Source of the DNA: Streptomyces sp. SID13031
GTDB taxonomy: Bacteria; Actinomycetota; Actinomycetes; Propionibacteriales; Kribbellaceae
Length of the DNA: 64,000 nt
Reading direction: 5' to 3'
Assembly (NCBI RefSeq): GCF_010548305.1
Contig: NZ_JAAGLV010000005.1
Location: 1 to 64,000 of the forward strand
The position numbers and the translations under genes were made by a program. The notes beneath the pieces are model-generated. The model saw only the letters and a program-made list of their open reading frames with translations, was not told where the DNA came from and searched no databases. This document shows positions 1 to 7,741 of this stretch, piece after piece. How positions within the stretch are numbered: the stretch's first letter is position 1; each line of letters starts with the position of its first letter.

Positions 1-82
1 CAGCAACCGGGGCAACTGGCAATGGCCAAGACATGCCGGGCGCGACCTTCGTTCAGCCTTGAGTGACGCCTGACGACCGTGT

Positions 83-136
83 TGCCCCGAGTTCGCAACG
101 AGGAGGCCAGGGGTTCGAATCCCCTCACCTCCACCC
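83..136 (+). repeat. tRNA 3'-end fragment, direct repeat copy 1 (att-like)
   Basis: The stretch holds a T-arm (stem AGGGG, loop TTCGAAT, stem CCCCT) followed by an acceptor-like strand and CCACC, so it looks like the 3' end of a tRNA gene. No matching 5' acceptor strand (GGAGGTG) lies upstream in the window, so this is not a whole tRNA. It matches 2223-2276 at about 50 of 53 positions, exactly 2,140 bp away. A tRNA 3' end repeated on both sides of foreign-looking DNA is the usual footprint of tyrosine-recombinase integration; that reading is inference. Confidence 0.6.
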
Positions 137-143
137 AGGTCAG

Positions 144-175
144 AGGCCCCTCCGAGCAATCGGGGAGGGCCTTTT
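144..175 (+). terminator. Hairpin with T-run after tRNA fragment 1
   Basis: A GC-rich stem (AGGCCCCTCCG with CGGGGAGGGCCT) is followed by TTTT. It is the expected position and shape for the intrinsic terminator of a tRNA gene, and fragment 2 has a similar one. Confidence 0.6.
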
Positions 176-182
176 CCGTGCC

Positions 183-203
183 GTACAGCAGCGAAGTACA
201 GCA
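183..203 (+). repeat. 21-bp repeat next to tRNA fragment, copy 1
   Basis: This 21-bp string (begins GTACAGCAGC, ends AGTACAGCA) recurs identically at 2124-2144. It contains an internal partial repeat of GTACAGCA. The copy at 2124 is followed by CAGCAACC, and the window itself begins with CAGCAACC, so a third copy may lie just upstream of position 1. It appears to be part of the same repeated att-like unit as the tRNA fragments. Confidence 0.55.
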
Positions 204-722
204 GTAGGCGTCCATCACGCCTCCAGTCCGTCCATGCCGTCTAGGGCCACGAGCCTTCTGAGACCTCGGGTGGTTCTGTCGCCTGACAAGTTTCTCTACG
301 TCTTCAAGACGGGCCCCTCCAGGGCCCGAAAGCGCGCCGCCACCACAGGACCGGGGGAGTGGGGGAACCTCCGGCTCCTCGCCTAAGGGCTCGTCGTCCC
401 CGTCGCCCGTCGGCTTGGCGCACACGTGCCAAGGGTGCCGGTCGCAGACAGCAGAACTCGCCATCAACGATCGACACCCTGTCGATTCACCTACCTCGCC
501 AACTGGCCGGCTACCCGCCGCCCTGGTCCAGGTGGCCTGCCGTCTGATCCGGAGCTACCGCATCGCCCCGCTAGCAATCATGGGAGGGACGGTCCGCTCC
601 GGCCCGCGTCAAGGGCGCCTCCGGCGTCGCTCCGCGATCGAGCAAGCTCGCCCCTGGACCCGCACCGAACCAAACCTAAGGTCGGCAGCTATCGGGGCGA
701 TGCGGCAGGTCTGCCCGTGCGC
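204..722. other. Gene-poor remnant between att-like repeat and module
   Basis: About 520 bases with no reading frame I can support on either strand. The frames that are open read as arginine- and proline-rich nonsense without a convincing start. I see no promoter or repeat apart from the 20-bp element that begins at 723. It is probably degraded mobile DNA. Confidence 0.4.
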
Positions 723-742
723 TTGACACGTAAGCGTCAATG
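723..742 (+). repeat. Imperfect-palindrome repeat, distal copy
   Basis: A 20-bp element (TTGACACGTAAGCGTCAATG) matches 2059-2078 in the same orientation with 4 to 5 differences. Its ends (TTGAC and GTCAA) are inverted. The two copies bracket the two-gene module at 746-2021. It also reads as a TTGACA -35 box with CTATTG 17 bases later, pointing into the 3' end of the module as a possible antisense promoter. That last point is speculative. Confidence 0.45.
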
Positions 743-745
743 CCT

Positions 746-1672
746 CTATTGGGAAGGCTCGGGGTCTTCCGGCGAATCGGCCTCACGCTCAAAGTCGTCT
801 AACTCAGAGAGTGGCACTCCTGCGGCCTGAGCGCGAGCAATCTTGTCATTCAATTCTTCCTGCGCTTTCCAGTCCTGGAAGTCTTTTGCCTCTGCGGCCG
901 TGTAGGCATCCTCGTCGCGAACCCAGACTCTTAGGCCATTGTAGTGCGCCGTCCATTTCTTGACGGCCGATTCTATCTCTTTCATCGATTTAGCAACGTG
1001 GTGAATGTTCTTGACCTCAATGCGCCCCAGGCTATAGCGGAATCCCAGGTCTAGAACATATTCCAGAGGCTCCTGTGCTCGCCCAGCCGCATCTTCAGAA
1101 TCGACCCTCACTCGATATTTCATCGGAAGATCTGTCTTGAATCGCTCGTGTGACAGATCGAACAACGCCTCGATCCGCCTGCCCGGCGGCATTGCCTGGA
1201 TGCCGTTCTTGATGATTTCAGAATCGGCTAGATCGAATGGCTTCCCCGATTGCGAGCTCTTTAGCGCTGGATCAAAGGTGAATCGAACATTCTTTGCAAG
1301 TGTCTTACCGACATTCTCAAATACCAGATTGAATGCGTTGCCCCATGCCGGACTTGGTTCAAAGTCTACGACTACAAACGGACGGGCGAGCTCCTCTTGG
1401 CGGCGTTCCTCCCGCTTTTCTTGCTCTTGGCGTCGTTCGAACTCGCGCTTCGATGCAGCCTCTTCCTGAGCCCTTGCCTGCTCTGCTTGGTCAAAGCGGG
1501 ACTTTCGAGCCTCTTCGACCTGGGTGCGCGCTTGTGTCACTTGGTTATACGCATATTTCGCTGCGACTACGGCGATAATGACCGTCAATGCCGAAGCAAT
1601 TCCCTGTATCGCTGCTCCAAGAGCGGCAACCGTCGCCCACTGGTCAGATGTAAGCAATGCCAATTTATCCAC
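746..1672 (-). CDS. Membrane-anchored coiled-coil protein of unknown function
   Basis: A 308-residue protein I cannot assign to a named family. Residues about 12 to 42 form one hydrophobic membrane segment. Residues about 43 to 95 are a highly charged Q/E/R/K-rich coiled coil. After a short linker (RPFVVVDFEPSP) comes a beta-rich domain containing NLVFENVGKTLAKNV, of the kind seen in hypothetical proteins of actinobacterial phages and genomic islands. The C-terminus is acidic. Codon use is visibly less GC-biased than in the flanking chromosome, which suggests transfer. It lies 51 bp downstream of the disrupted small gene at 1724-2021 on the same strand and may share its promoter. Confidence 0.75.
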   Translation of the reverse strand: MDKLALLTSDQWATVAALGAAIQGIASALTVIIAVVAAKYAYNQVTQARTQVEEARKSRFDQAEQARAQEEAASKREFERRQEQEKREERRQEELARPFVVVDFEPSPAWGNAFNLVFENVGKTLAKNVRFTFDPALKSSQSGKPFDLADSEIIKNGIQAMPPGRRIEALFDLSHERFKTDLPMKYRVRVDSEDAAGRAQEPLEYVLDLGFRYSLGRIEVKNIHHVAKSMKEIESAVKKWTAHYNGLRVWVRDEDAYTAAEAKDFQDWKAQEELNDKIARAQAAGVPLSELDDFEREADSPEDPEPSQ

Positions 1673-1723
1673 GCTTCCCCCGATTGTGATCAGGCACAGG
1701 ATGCCTGCATTGAGGTGCCATAG

Positions 1724-2021
1724 CTAGAGGCCGCGTGTATCGATGTAGTGGGCTTCGTCGGCTACCCGTTCGAATGTCGAGGAATCGGCCGGCCTGAGCA
1801 TGCCTGCCATGAGCCACTCCTCGACGGCCTCGCCTCGTTGCGGGTTGCGGGTTGCGCACGTAGATCACGCGAGCGATCCAGTCTTCTGAGTTGATCTTCT
1901 GCCACTCTAGGATCAGGCCGACCCATGGACCGCGTCTCCCGCGGTTGTCGCCGAGGACCCAGCAGTGTCGCTTGAGCGGGTCCGGAGGCTTTGGTCGTGG
2001 ATACCGCTTGTTGCCGCCCAT
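1724..2021 (-). pseudogene. Small gene disrupted by a 7-bp tandem repeat
   Basis: From ATG at 2021 the frame encodes a plausible small protein with RHCWV, GPWVGLILEWQ and WIARVIYV, a pattern seen in small proteins of actinobacterial mobile elements. At 1837-1856 the heptamer GTTGCGG is present almost three times in tandem. After it the reading frame becomes arginine-rich nonsense. Removing one heptamer restores an open frame of about 97 residues ending at TAG (1724-1726), with the tail reading RGEAVEEWLMAGMLRPAD. Either the gene was killed by replication slippage or the repeat switches it on and off. It is the first gene of a module with 746-1672. Confidence 0.6.
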
Positions 2022-2047
2022 GCGAACAACAGTAGAACGGGTGTTCG

Positions 2048-2078
2048 ATACAAGCTAGCTGACGCGTGAGTGTCAACG
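2048..2078 (-). promoter_or_regulatory. Promoter of the module with overlapping palindromic operator
   Basis: On the minus strand TTGACA (2076-2071), a 17-bp spacer and TTGTAT (2053-2048) form a good sigma-70-type promoter for the gene starting at 2021. The proximal copy of the 20-bp palindromic repeat (2059-2078) covers the -35 box and spacer, so a repressor binding there would shut it off. The promoter call is by eye. Confidence 0.55.
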
Positions 2079-2123
2079 AGCGGTGGATGGTGGACAGCAG
2101 AGCGTGAGCAATTATGGACTGCT

Positions 2124-2144
2124 GTACAGCAGCGAAGTACAGCA
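2124..2144 (+). repeat. 21-bp repeat next to tRNA fragment, copy 2
   Basis: Identical to 183-203. It precedes a stretch (2141-2320) that resembles window positions 1-180, including the tRNA fragment and its hairpin. Confidence 0.55.
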
Positions 2145-2222
2145 ACCAGGGTGGCCAGCATGGTCTGTGCCGGTCGATGGCCGACCACCATGCACGCTTG
2201 GATGGCCTGCCCTGGACCATGC

Positions 2223-2276
2223 TGCCCCGAGTTCGCAACGAGGAGGCCGGAGGTTCGAATCCCCTCAGCTCCACCG
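2223..2276 (+). repeat. tRNA 3'-end fragment, direct repeat copy 2 (att-like)
   Basis: Nearly identical to 83-136. The T-stem is damaged here (GGAGG against CCCCT has a mismatch), and no 5' half of a tRNA precedes it. This supports a decayed attachment-site copy and not a working tRNA. Confidence 0.6.
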
Positions 2277-2284
2277 CAGGTTAA

Positions 2285-2312
2285 AGGCACTCTCCCGGCT
2301 GGGAGAGGGCCT
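2285..2312 (+). terminator. Hairpin after tRNA fragment 2
   Basis: Stem AGGCACTCTCCC pairs with GGGAGAGGGCCT over a GGCT loop. It sits at the same distance from the fragment as the hairpin at 144-175, though the T-run is lost (CTAAGTTT). Confidence 0.45.
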
Positions 2313-2477
2313 CTAAGTTTGACCTGGGAGGCAGACCCTCTCGGCAACGGTGCTTGCGTGCCCGACTACTCGTGAGATCGCCTCGATCGGGACAACCTGC
2401 TCGACGGCTGTGTTGTAAGCATTAGAAGAGTTACGACTGCGATCGCCCGACAGATCAAAGAAAATCGGCCATGGACG

Positions 2478-2903
2478 CTAGGCGCCGGGAGTCCAGAACT
2501 GAACAAGCCAGGTCTCCACGCCCGATGGTGACTCGGGCTCCGAGGTCGCGATGTCCACAACATCCCTTCGACCACGGCAGGCGATCCTGGCTCGAACAGG
2601 CTCTCCGTGAGCAATGGCCAGGTCCAGCTCGCAGGCAGTCCGCCCCATCAGCGAAATTGCTTCGGCTGGACCAGCGCCTCGCCGGAGTACGACGGTCTGC
2701 TTCCGCTCCCAGTCGCCCACCTCCGGCGGCTCTGCCGACAAGTGCTCCAGGCGGACCGCCGCGTGGTGGTTGTTGAAAGCACTGATGCACAACACGGAGC
2801 CCTCCCACCTCAAGGAAGTCGTCGGCGCCGGAGTAGATCGGGCTCAGCTCGCCGTCTGAGTGCCGACGGTTAGGAAGAACTGGCTGTTTTCCGCCTGTAC
2901 CAA
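2478..2903 (-). pseudogene. Frameshifted small hypothetical gene
   Basis: Three stretches in different frames join into one sensible protein. A first part with ENSQFFLTVGTQ begins near a TTG at 2903. A middle part with GELSPIYSGADDFLEVG lies around 2860-2803. The last part, from about 2800 to the stop at 2478, carries SVLCISAFNNHH, EPPEVGDWE and VETWLVQFW. The middle part needs one missing base near 2855 and one extra G in the GGGAGGG run near 2803 to be read through. The pattern (a W-x-E motif, then a closing QFW) resembles small uncharacterised actinobacterial proteins; no function is known to me. Compensating indels suggest decay, or a sequencing artefact. Confidence 0.5.
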
Positions 2904-3175
2904 GGCTTCACTCGAGGAGATGAGGCTCAGGTGATCACTCCCTAGCGGGTGGTGCCGGTCTTGGCCGGCGCGCTGATGGTGATGAAGAAAAGGAGTCACG
3001 TTGTCGGTGATCCGATCGTAGTAGTACCAGAGTCCAAGCCAAGCGCTCGCTGAGGCGTTATGCGAGCCGTTCAGTGGTCGAGCGAAGAATCGTTCGCGAC
3101 CGTTACCCGCAGCCTAGAAAGGGGAGTTGAACGGGAACTCGTCACATTGCTGACGACGACGTAAATCTCCGGAGT

Positions 3176-3760
3176 GTGAGTCGGCCAGCCGATAGCCTCC
3201 TGCTCGTGGACCTCTTCGCAGCAGCCGGCGCGCAGCTCACCCGGATCGTCAGCTCCGTGCCGTCGACACACTGGGACAAGCCGACACCGGCGGACGTCAC
3301 CGTCCGCGAAGTCGTCAATCATGTTGTAGGCGGCAACGTCTTCGCCGTCCGCCTTCTGTCAGGCGCCTCAGCAGCGGATTCAGTCGCCGGCCTGGACGCC
3401 GACCAACTCGGCGACGACCCACTCGCCGCAGTAGCCAACTCCTGCGAAGCCCAGCAGGTCGCCTTCGCCACCGCCGACCAGACCGCGCCACTCCACCACC
3501 TCAGCGGCGACATCAGCTACGAAACCTTCGTCCGCTTCCGCCTGGGCGACGTAGTGCTCCATGCCTGGGACATCGCGATCGGCGCCGGCCTGGACCCAAC
3601 CCTCGACCCCGCCCTGGTCGACGCCCTCTGGTCCATGGTCGAACCCCACCTGGACGACATGCGAGCCATGGGCGTCTTCGGCACCGGCGCCACCAACACC
3701 GTCCCACCCACTGCCTCCCCCCAGTCCCGCCTACTCGACGCCTTCGGCCGACGCCCGTAG
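3176..3760 (+). CDS. TIGR03086-type metal-binding (maleylpyruvate isomerase-like) protein
   Basis: A 194-residue alpha-helical DinB/maleylpyruvate-isomerase-type protein. Family members bind a divalent metal and several use mycothiol; the substrate here is unknown. Evidence is the N-terminal four-helix pattern with VREVVNHVVGGN, and the family signature LGDVVLHAWDIAIG near residue 130, followed by a C-terminal helix ending LLDAFGR. GTG at 3176 is taken as start because CCGGAG lies just upstream and the frame is closed soon before. It stands alone, immediately downstream of the decayed mobile region. Confidence 0.8.
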   Translation: MSRPADSLLLVDLFAAAGAQLTRIVSSVPSTHWDKPTPADVTVREVVNHVVGGNVFAVRLLSGASAADSVAGLDADQLGDDPLAAVANSCEAQQVAFATADQTAPLHHLSGDISYETFVRFRLGDVVLHAWDIAIGAGLDPTLDPALVDALWSMVEPHLDDMRAMGVFGTGATNTVPPTASPQSRLLDAFGRRP

Positions 3761-3771
3761 CCCCGAGCCCG

Positions 3772-3796
3772 GCTGGCGCTTACTTGTGACGCCAGC
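3772..3796 (+). terminator. Weak hairpin after 3760
   Basis: GCTGGCG pairs with CGCCAGC over an 11-nt loop, 12 bp past the stop codon, with no T-run. The rest of 3761-3975 shows no gene I can support. Confidence 0.3.
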
Positions 3797-3975
3797 TACA
3801 GGCGAGCACCCCAGCAACTTCGGGCTAGTCCGAGAGCATTCTGCAACGAGGTCGGCACTCCCCGTCAGCGGCTTTCAGGCAGACGAGGTGCGGCGAAGGA
3901 TCGCCTCGCTGGGGGTGGGGAGCTGGGCGACGGAGGAGCCTGGCCTGGGCGTCCGACGTACTAGCTGACCACCTC

Positions 3976-4021
3976 TTGACCCAACACCGGGAATGCGCAA
4001 TCCTGCGGGAAAGCGCATTCC
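3976..4021 (+). promoter_or_regulatory. Promoter with inverted-repeat operator for the ALDH/ABC operon
   Basis: TTGACC (3976-3981) and AATCCT (3999-4004) are spaced 17 bp. A perfect 9-bp inverted repeat, GGAATGCGC (3990-3998) and GCGCATTCC (4013-4021), straddles the -10 box with half-sites 23 bp apart. This suggests a repressor binding over the promoter. The regulator is unknown; none is adjacent. Confidence 0.55.
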
Positions 4022-4048
4022 TAAGTAGGTTCGAGTGGAGGTACGCCG

Positions 4049-5482
4049 ATGAGGTCGGTTCCTGCGAGTGGGTTGCGGGATTACGAGGCGCAGGTCTGGA
4101 TCGACGGGTGGTGTGAGCCGCCGGCGTCGGACTGGGTGCCGGTGCTCGACAAGGCGGCCGGGAAGCCGTTCGCCCGGTACGGGAGTGCGTCGGCCGAGCA
4201 GGTCGACCGGGCGGTCCGCAGCGCCCGTCGGGCCCAGCCCGAGTGGGCCGAGGTCGACGCCAACACCAAGAGCGAGATTCTGCGGGCGTTCGCGCGGGAG
4301 CTGGAGAAGCGGCACGACGAGCTGATCACGCTGATCATCCGGGAGACCGGTGGTACCTCCGAGAAGGCGGAGGAGGAGCTCGGGCAGTCGGTCACCCAGT
4401 TGCTCAACTCGGCCACCCAGCTGACGGAGAACGCCGGCGCCATCCTCCCGCCGTACAAGAGCGGCAAGATCTCGCTCTCCCGGGCGGTGCCGCTGGGCGT
4501 GATCGGCCTGATCGTGCCCTGGAACTACCCGATGAGCCTCGCGATGCGCGCGCTCGCGCCCGGCCTGGCATACGGTAACGCGGTAGTACTCAAGCCCGCC
4601 GAGCTGACTCCGATCGCCGGCGGCCAGATCCTCGCCGAGGCGGCCAAGGCGGCCGGCGTACCGGCCGGTGTCTTCAACGTGGTGCCGGGCGACGGGCCCG
4701 AGACCGGGAGAACGCTCTCTGAGCACCCGGACCTGGACCTCATCCATTTCACCGGATCCTTCGACGTCGGCCAGCAGATCTCGAGCTTCGCGGGCAAGAA
4801 CTTCCGCGCCGCGGCGACCGAGCTGGGTGGCGACAACGCGTTCGTCGTACTGGACGACGCAGACCTCGACCAGGCGGTGAGCTGCGCGCTCTGGTCGTCG
4901 CTCTGGTACCAGGGCCAGACCTGTATCACCGCGGGCCGGCACATCGTGATGCGCTCGATCGCCGACGACTTCACCGAGGCCGTCATCGAGCGGGTCGCCA
5001 AGTTGAAGGTCGGTGATCCGCTGCGTGACGAGGTGGATCTCGGCCCGATCATCAGCGAGAAGCAGCTGAAGCGATTCCACGAAGGACTCGTCCAGCCGTC
5101 GATCAAGGCCGGCGCCAAGCTGGCAACCGGTGGCACGTACGACGGGTTGTTCTACCAGCCCGCGGTACTGACCGGGGTGACCCCGCAGATGCCGGTGTTC
5201 ACCGAGGAGATCTTCGGCCCGGTGATGCCGATCACCGTGGTCGACAGTGAGGCCGAGGCGCTCGATCTCGTCAACCGTCATCGCACGCTGATGAACTCCG
5301 TCTTCACCGGCGACCCGATGCGCGGGCTCGCGTTCGCGCAGAAGGTCAAGAGCAACGAGGTGCACGTCAACGACGGGTACGCCCGGCACGGCGGCGAAGG
5401 CCAGCTGGCCGGGTACACGCACCGGCAATGGATCGGCATTCAGACCACCCCCACCGAATACCCCGGCTGGGCGTCGAAATGA
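4049..5482 (+). CDS. Aldehyde dehydrogenase (NAD(P)-dependent)
   Basis: A full-length 477-residue ALDH that oxidises an aldehyde to the acid with NAD(P). The oxyanion-hole Asn (VPWNYP, about residue 159), general-base Glu (TELGGDN, about 258) and nucleophilic Cys (GQTCIT, about 292) are all present. The glycine motif before the cofactor site (HFTGSFDVG) is intact. It most resembles betaine/aminoaldehyde-type ALDHs, but the substrate is not readable. ATG 4049 has GTGGAGG eight bases upstream. It is the first gene of an operon; its stop lies 11 bp before the start of the solute-binding lipoprotein, which suggests that the imported compound is, or yields, the aldehyde. Confidence 0.9.
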   Translation: MRSVPASGLRDYEAQVWIDGWCEPPASDWVPVLDKAAGKPFARYGSASAEQVDRAVRSARRAQPEWAEVDANTKSEILRAFARELEKRHDELITLIIRETGGTSEKAEEELGQSVTQLLNSATQLTENAGAILPPYKSGKISLSRAVPLGVIGLIVPWNYPMSLAMRALAPGLAYGNAVVLKPAELTPIAGGQILAEAAKAAGVPAGVFNVVPGDGPETGRTLSEHPDLDLIHFTGSFDVGQQISSFAGKNFRAAATELGGDNAFVVLDDADLDQAVSCALWSSLWYQGQTCITAGRHIVMRSIADDFTEAVIERVAKLKVGDPLRDEVDLGPIISEKQLKRFHEGLVQPSIKAGAKLATGGTYDGLFYQPAVLTGVTPQMPVFTEEIFGPVMPITVVDSEAEALDLVNRHRTLMNSVFTGDPMRGLAFAQKVKSNEVHVNDGYARHGGEGQLAGYTHRQWIGIQTTPTEYPGWASK

Positions 5483-5493
5483 GGAAATCCCCG

Positions 5494-6813
5494 ATGAATC
5501 TCCGCAAAGGCGCCGCACTCGGCGTAGTACTCGCCCTGGCGCTGGCCGCCTGCTCGAGCAACGACGACAACGCGACTCCCGCCGGTGGCGGCTCGAGCGC
5601 GACCAAGGGCGAGAAGGTCACGCTGACCTACGTCAACTGGGACGGCGGCATGGACAAGGTCGTCGACGACTGGAACAAGCTCAACCCGGACATCCAGGTC
5701 AAGCTGAGCAAACCGTCCGGCACCGGCTACACCCTTTACAACAAGCTGATCACCAACAACAAGGCCGGTACGAATCCCGACATCACCGAGGTCGAGTACC
5801 AGGCGTTGCCGGCGCTGATCGCGAACCAGGTCGTCGTCCCGATCGACGATTACGTGAAGGGGCTGGACACGAAGTACGACAAGGCCTCGCTGTCGCAGGT
5901 GCAGTTCGAGGGCAAGACGTACGGCGTACCGCAGAACGTCTGCCCGATGGTGTTCTTCTACCGCAAGGACGTCTTCGACAAGCTCGGGCTGAAGGCGCCG
6001 ACCACCTGGGCGGAGTACGCGACGGCGGCCGCGGCGATCCACAAGGCCGACCCGAAGAAGTACATCGGCAACTTCACCGCCGCTGACCCGGGCTGGTTCG
6101 CCGGGCTCGCGCAGCAAGCCGGGGCCAACTGGTGGAAGGCCGACGGCGACACATGGAGTGTGAACATCAACGATGCCGCGAGCAAGAAGGTCGCGGACTA
6201 CTGGGACGACCTGATCAAGAAGGGGCTGGTGAGCCCGCAGCCGAACTGGTCGGCGCAGTGGAACACCGACATGAACAACGGGAACATCGTCGGCTGGGTC
6301 GGCGCCCAGTGGGGACCGAACCAGTTGCCGTCGATCGCGAAGGACACCGCCGGCAAGTGGGCCGCCGCGCCGCTGCCCGCCTGGACCGCCGGTGACGCCA
6401 CGGTCGGCATCTGGGGTGGCGAGACCGAGGCCGTGACGGCGAACTCCAAGCACCCGGCCGAGGCCGCGAAGTTCGTCGAGTGGATGAACTCGTCCGAGGC
6501 GGGAATGAACTCGCTGATCAAGAACGTACAGGCCTTCCCGGCCTCGCCGCAGGGTCAGCAACTGCCTGCCCTGAAGACGCCGCCGCCGTTCATGTCGACG
6601 CAGCCCGACTACAACTCGCTGATGGCGACCGCGGCGAAGGGCGTGCGGACCTTCGACATCTGGGGTCCGAACGCGAACGTCACCTTCGACTCCTACTCCA
6701 ACGCGTTCGGCGCCGCGCTGCAGAAGAAGACAGCGCTCTCCGGGGCACTGGACACGATGCAAGAGGCAACGGTCAGCGACATGAAGAAGCTCGGCTTCCA
6801 GGTCGCGGGATGA
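5494..6813 (+). CDS. ABC transporter sugar-type solute-binding lipoprotein
   Basis: A 439-residue family 1 extracellular binding protein. A short basic N-terminus and hydrophobic stretch end in the lipobox LALAAC, with the lipidated Cys at about residue 20, followed by a Ser/Gly/Asn linker. The body has the usual carbohydrate-binder features (YVNWDGGMDKVVDDW near the start, GIWGGE late). I place the start at ATG 5494 because GAGGA lies 7 to 8 bases upstream inside the tail of the ALDH gene; ATG 5479, overlapping the ALDH stop, is the alternative. It feeds the two permeases that follow. Confidence 0.92.
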   Translation: MNLRKGAALGVVLALALAACSSNDDNATPAGGGSSATKGEKVTLTYVNWDGGMDKVVDDWNKLNPDIQVKLSKPSGTGYTLYNKLITNNKAGTNPDITEVEYQALPALIANQVVVPIDDYVKGLDTKYDKASLSQVQFEGKTYGVPQNVCPMVFFYRKDVFDKLGLKAPTTWAEYATAAAAIHKADPKKYIGNFTAADPGWFAGLAQQAGANWWKADGDTWSVNINDAASKKVADYWDDLIKKGLVSPQPNWSAQWNTDMNNGNIVGWVGAQWGPNQLPSIAKDTAGKWAAAPLPAWTAGDATVGIWGGETEAVTANSKHPAEAAKFVEWMNSSEAGMNSLIKNVQAFPASPQGQQLPALKTPPPFMSTQPDYNSLMATAAKGVRTFDIWGPNANVTFDSYSNAFGAALQKKTALSGALDTMQEATVSDMKKLGFQVAG

Positions 6814-6823
6814 GCCGGCTGAG

Positions 6824-7741
6824 ATGAGCGGTCCACGCACCGCCACGGCCGCGGGCAAGTCCCGCGGCCGTGGCGGGCTGCTGCCGATCGCCCTGGTCAC
6901 GCCCGCGGTCGTGCTGTTGCTGCTGTTCACGATCGCCCCGGCGATCTACGCGATCTTCCTCAGCTTCCGCCGGATGAAGGTCGGCAAGGGGCTGCTCGGC
7001 GGCGGCAAGCCGACCGAGGTGTGGGCGGGGATCTCCAACTACACCTCGACCCTGAGCGACAGCGAGTTCTGGTCGAGCCTCGGCCGGATGTTGCTGATCG
7101 CGGCTTTCGGCGTACCGCTGACGGTGCTGTTGTCAACGCTGTTCGCGCTCTGCCTGGACGCGAAACGCGCACGCCTGGTCGGGTTCGCGCGACTCGCGAT
7201 CTTCCTGCCGTACGCCGTACCGGGGGTGGTCGCGTCGCTGTTGTGGGGCTTCATGTACCTGCCGGCGACGTCGCCGATCGGTGGTGATGTCATCAACTAC
7301 TTCGGCACCAAGGGGATCTTCTTCAGCGTCGCCAACGTGGCCGTCTGGGGTGTCGTCGGGTTCAACATGGTGATCCTCTATACCGCGGTACGGAGTCTGC
7401 CGAAGGAGCTCTTCGAGGCGGCCGAGCTGGATGGCGCGTCGGAGTTCCAGATCGCGGTACGGGTGAAGTTGCCGATGATCGCGCCGGCGGTGGCGATGGT
7501 CGGGTTGTTCTCGGTGATCGGCTCGCTGCAACTGTTCAACGAGCCGACGACGCTGAAGCCGCTGGCGAACGCGATCTCGTCGACCTGGGTCCCGTTGATG
7601 CGCGTCTACACCGATGCCTTTGTCAACAACAGCATCTACGAGGGGGCCGCGACATCGTTCGTGCTGATCACGATGACGGTGGCCGCGACCGTACTGATCT
7701 CGGCCGTCGGCCGTCGGATCGCCCGGAGGCAGACCAGATGA
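6824..7741 (+). CDS. ABC sugar transporter permease, MalF/UgpA type
   Basis: A 305-residue inner-membrane permease with six hydrophobic segments. The EAA loop for docking the ATPase is near residue 205 (ELFEAAELDGASEFQIAVRV). It pairs with the next gene to form the channel. The start ATG lies 10 bp after the lipoprotein stop, and its end overlaps the next gene by 4 bp (ATGA), so the two are translationally coupled. No ATP-binding gene is in this operon. Confidence 0.92.
   Translation: MSGPRTATAAGKSRGRGGLLPIALVTPAVVLLLLFTIAPAIYAIFLSFRRMKVGKGLLGGGKPTEVWAGISNYTSTLSDSEFWSSLGRMLLIAAFGVPLTVLLSTLFALCLDAKRARLVGFARLAIFLPYAVPGVVASLLWGFMYLPATSPIGGDVINYFGTKGIFFSVANVAVWGVVGFNMVILYTAVRSLPKELFEAAELDGASEFQIAVRVKLPMIAPAVAMVGLFSVIGSLQLFNEPTTLKPLANAISSTWVPLMRVYTDAFVNNSIYEGAATSFVLITMTVAATVLISAVGRRIARRQTR

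Noticed and set aside
83..136. Intact tRNA gene
   Set aside because: Only the T-arm and 3' acceptor strand are present; no complementary 5' acceptor, D-arm or anticodon arm is found upstream within the window.
63..830. Small plus-strand open frames in the first 830 bases
   Set aside because: They overlap each other and the tRNA fragment, have biased low-complexity products and no ribosome sites.
3875..5518. Open frame of 547 codons on the minus strand
   Set aside because: Antisense to the aldehyde dehydrogenase, whose three catalytic residues prove the plus strand is coding.
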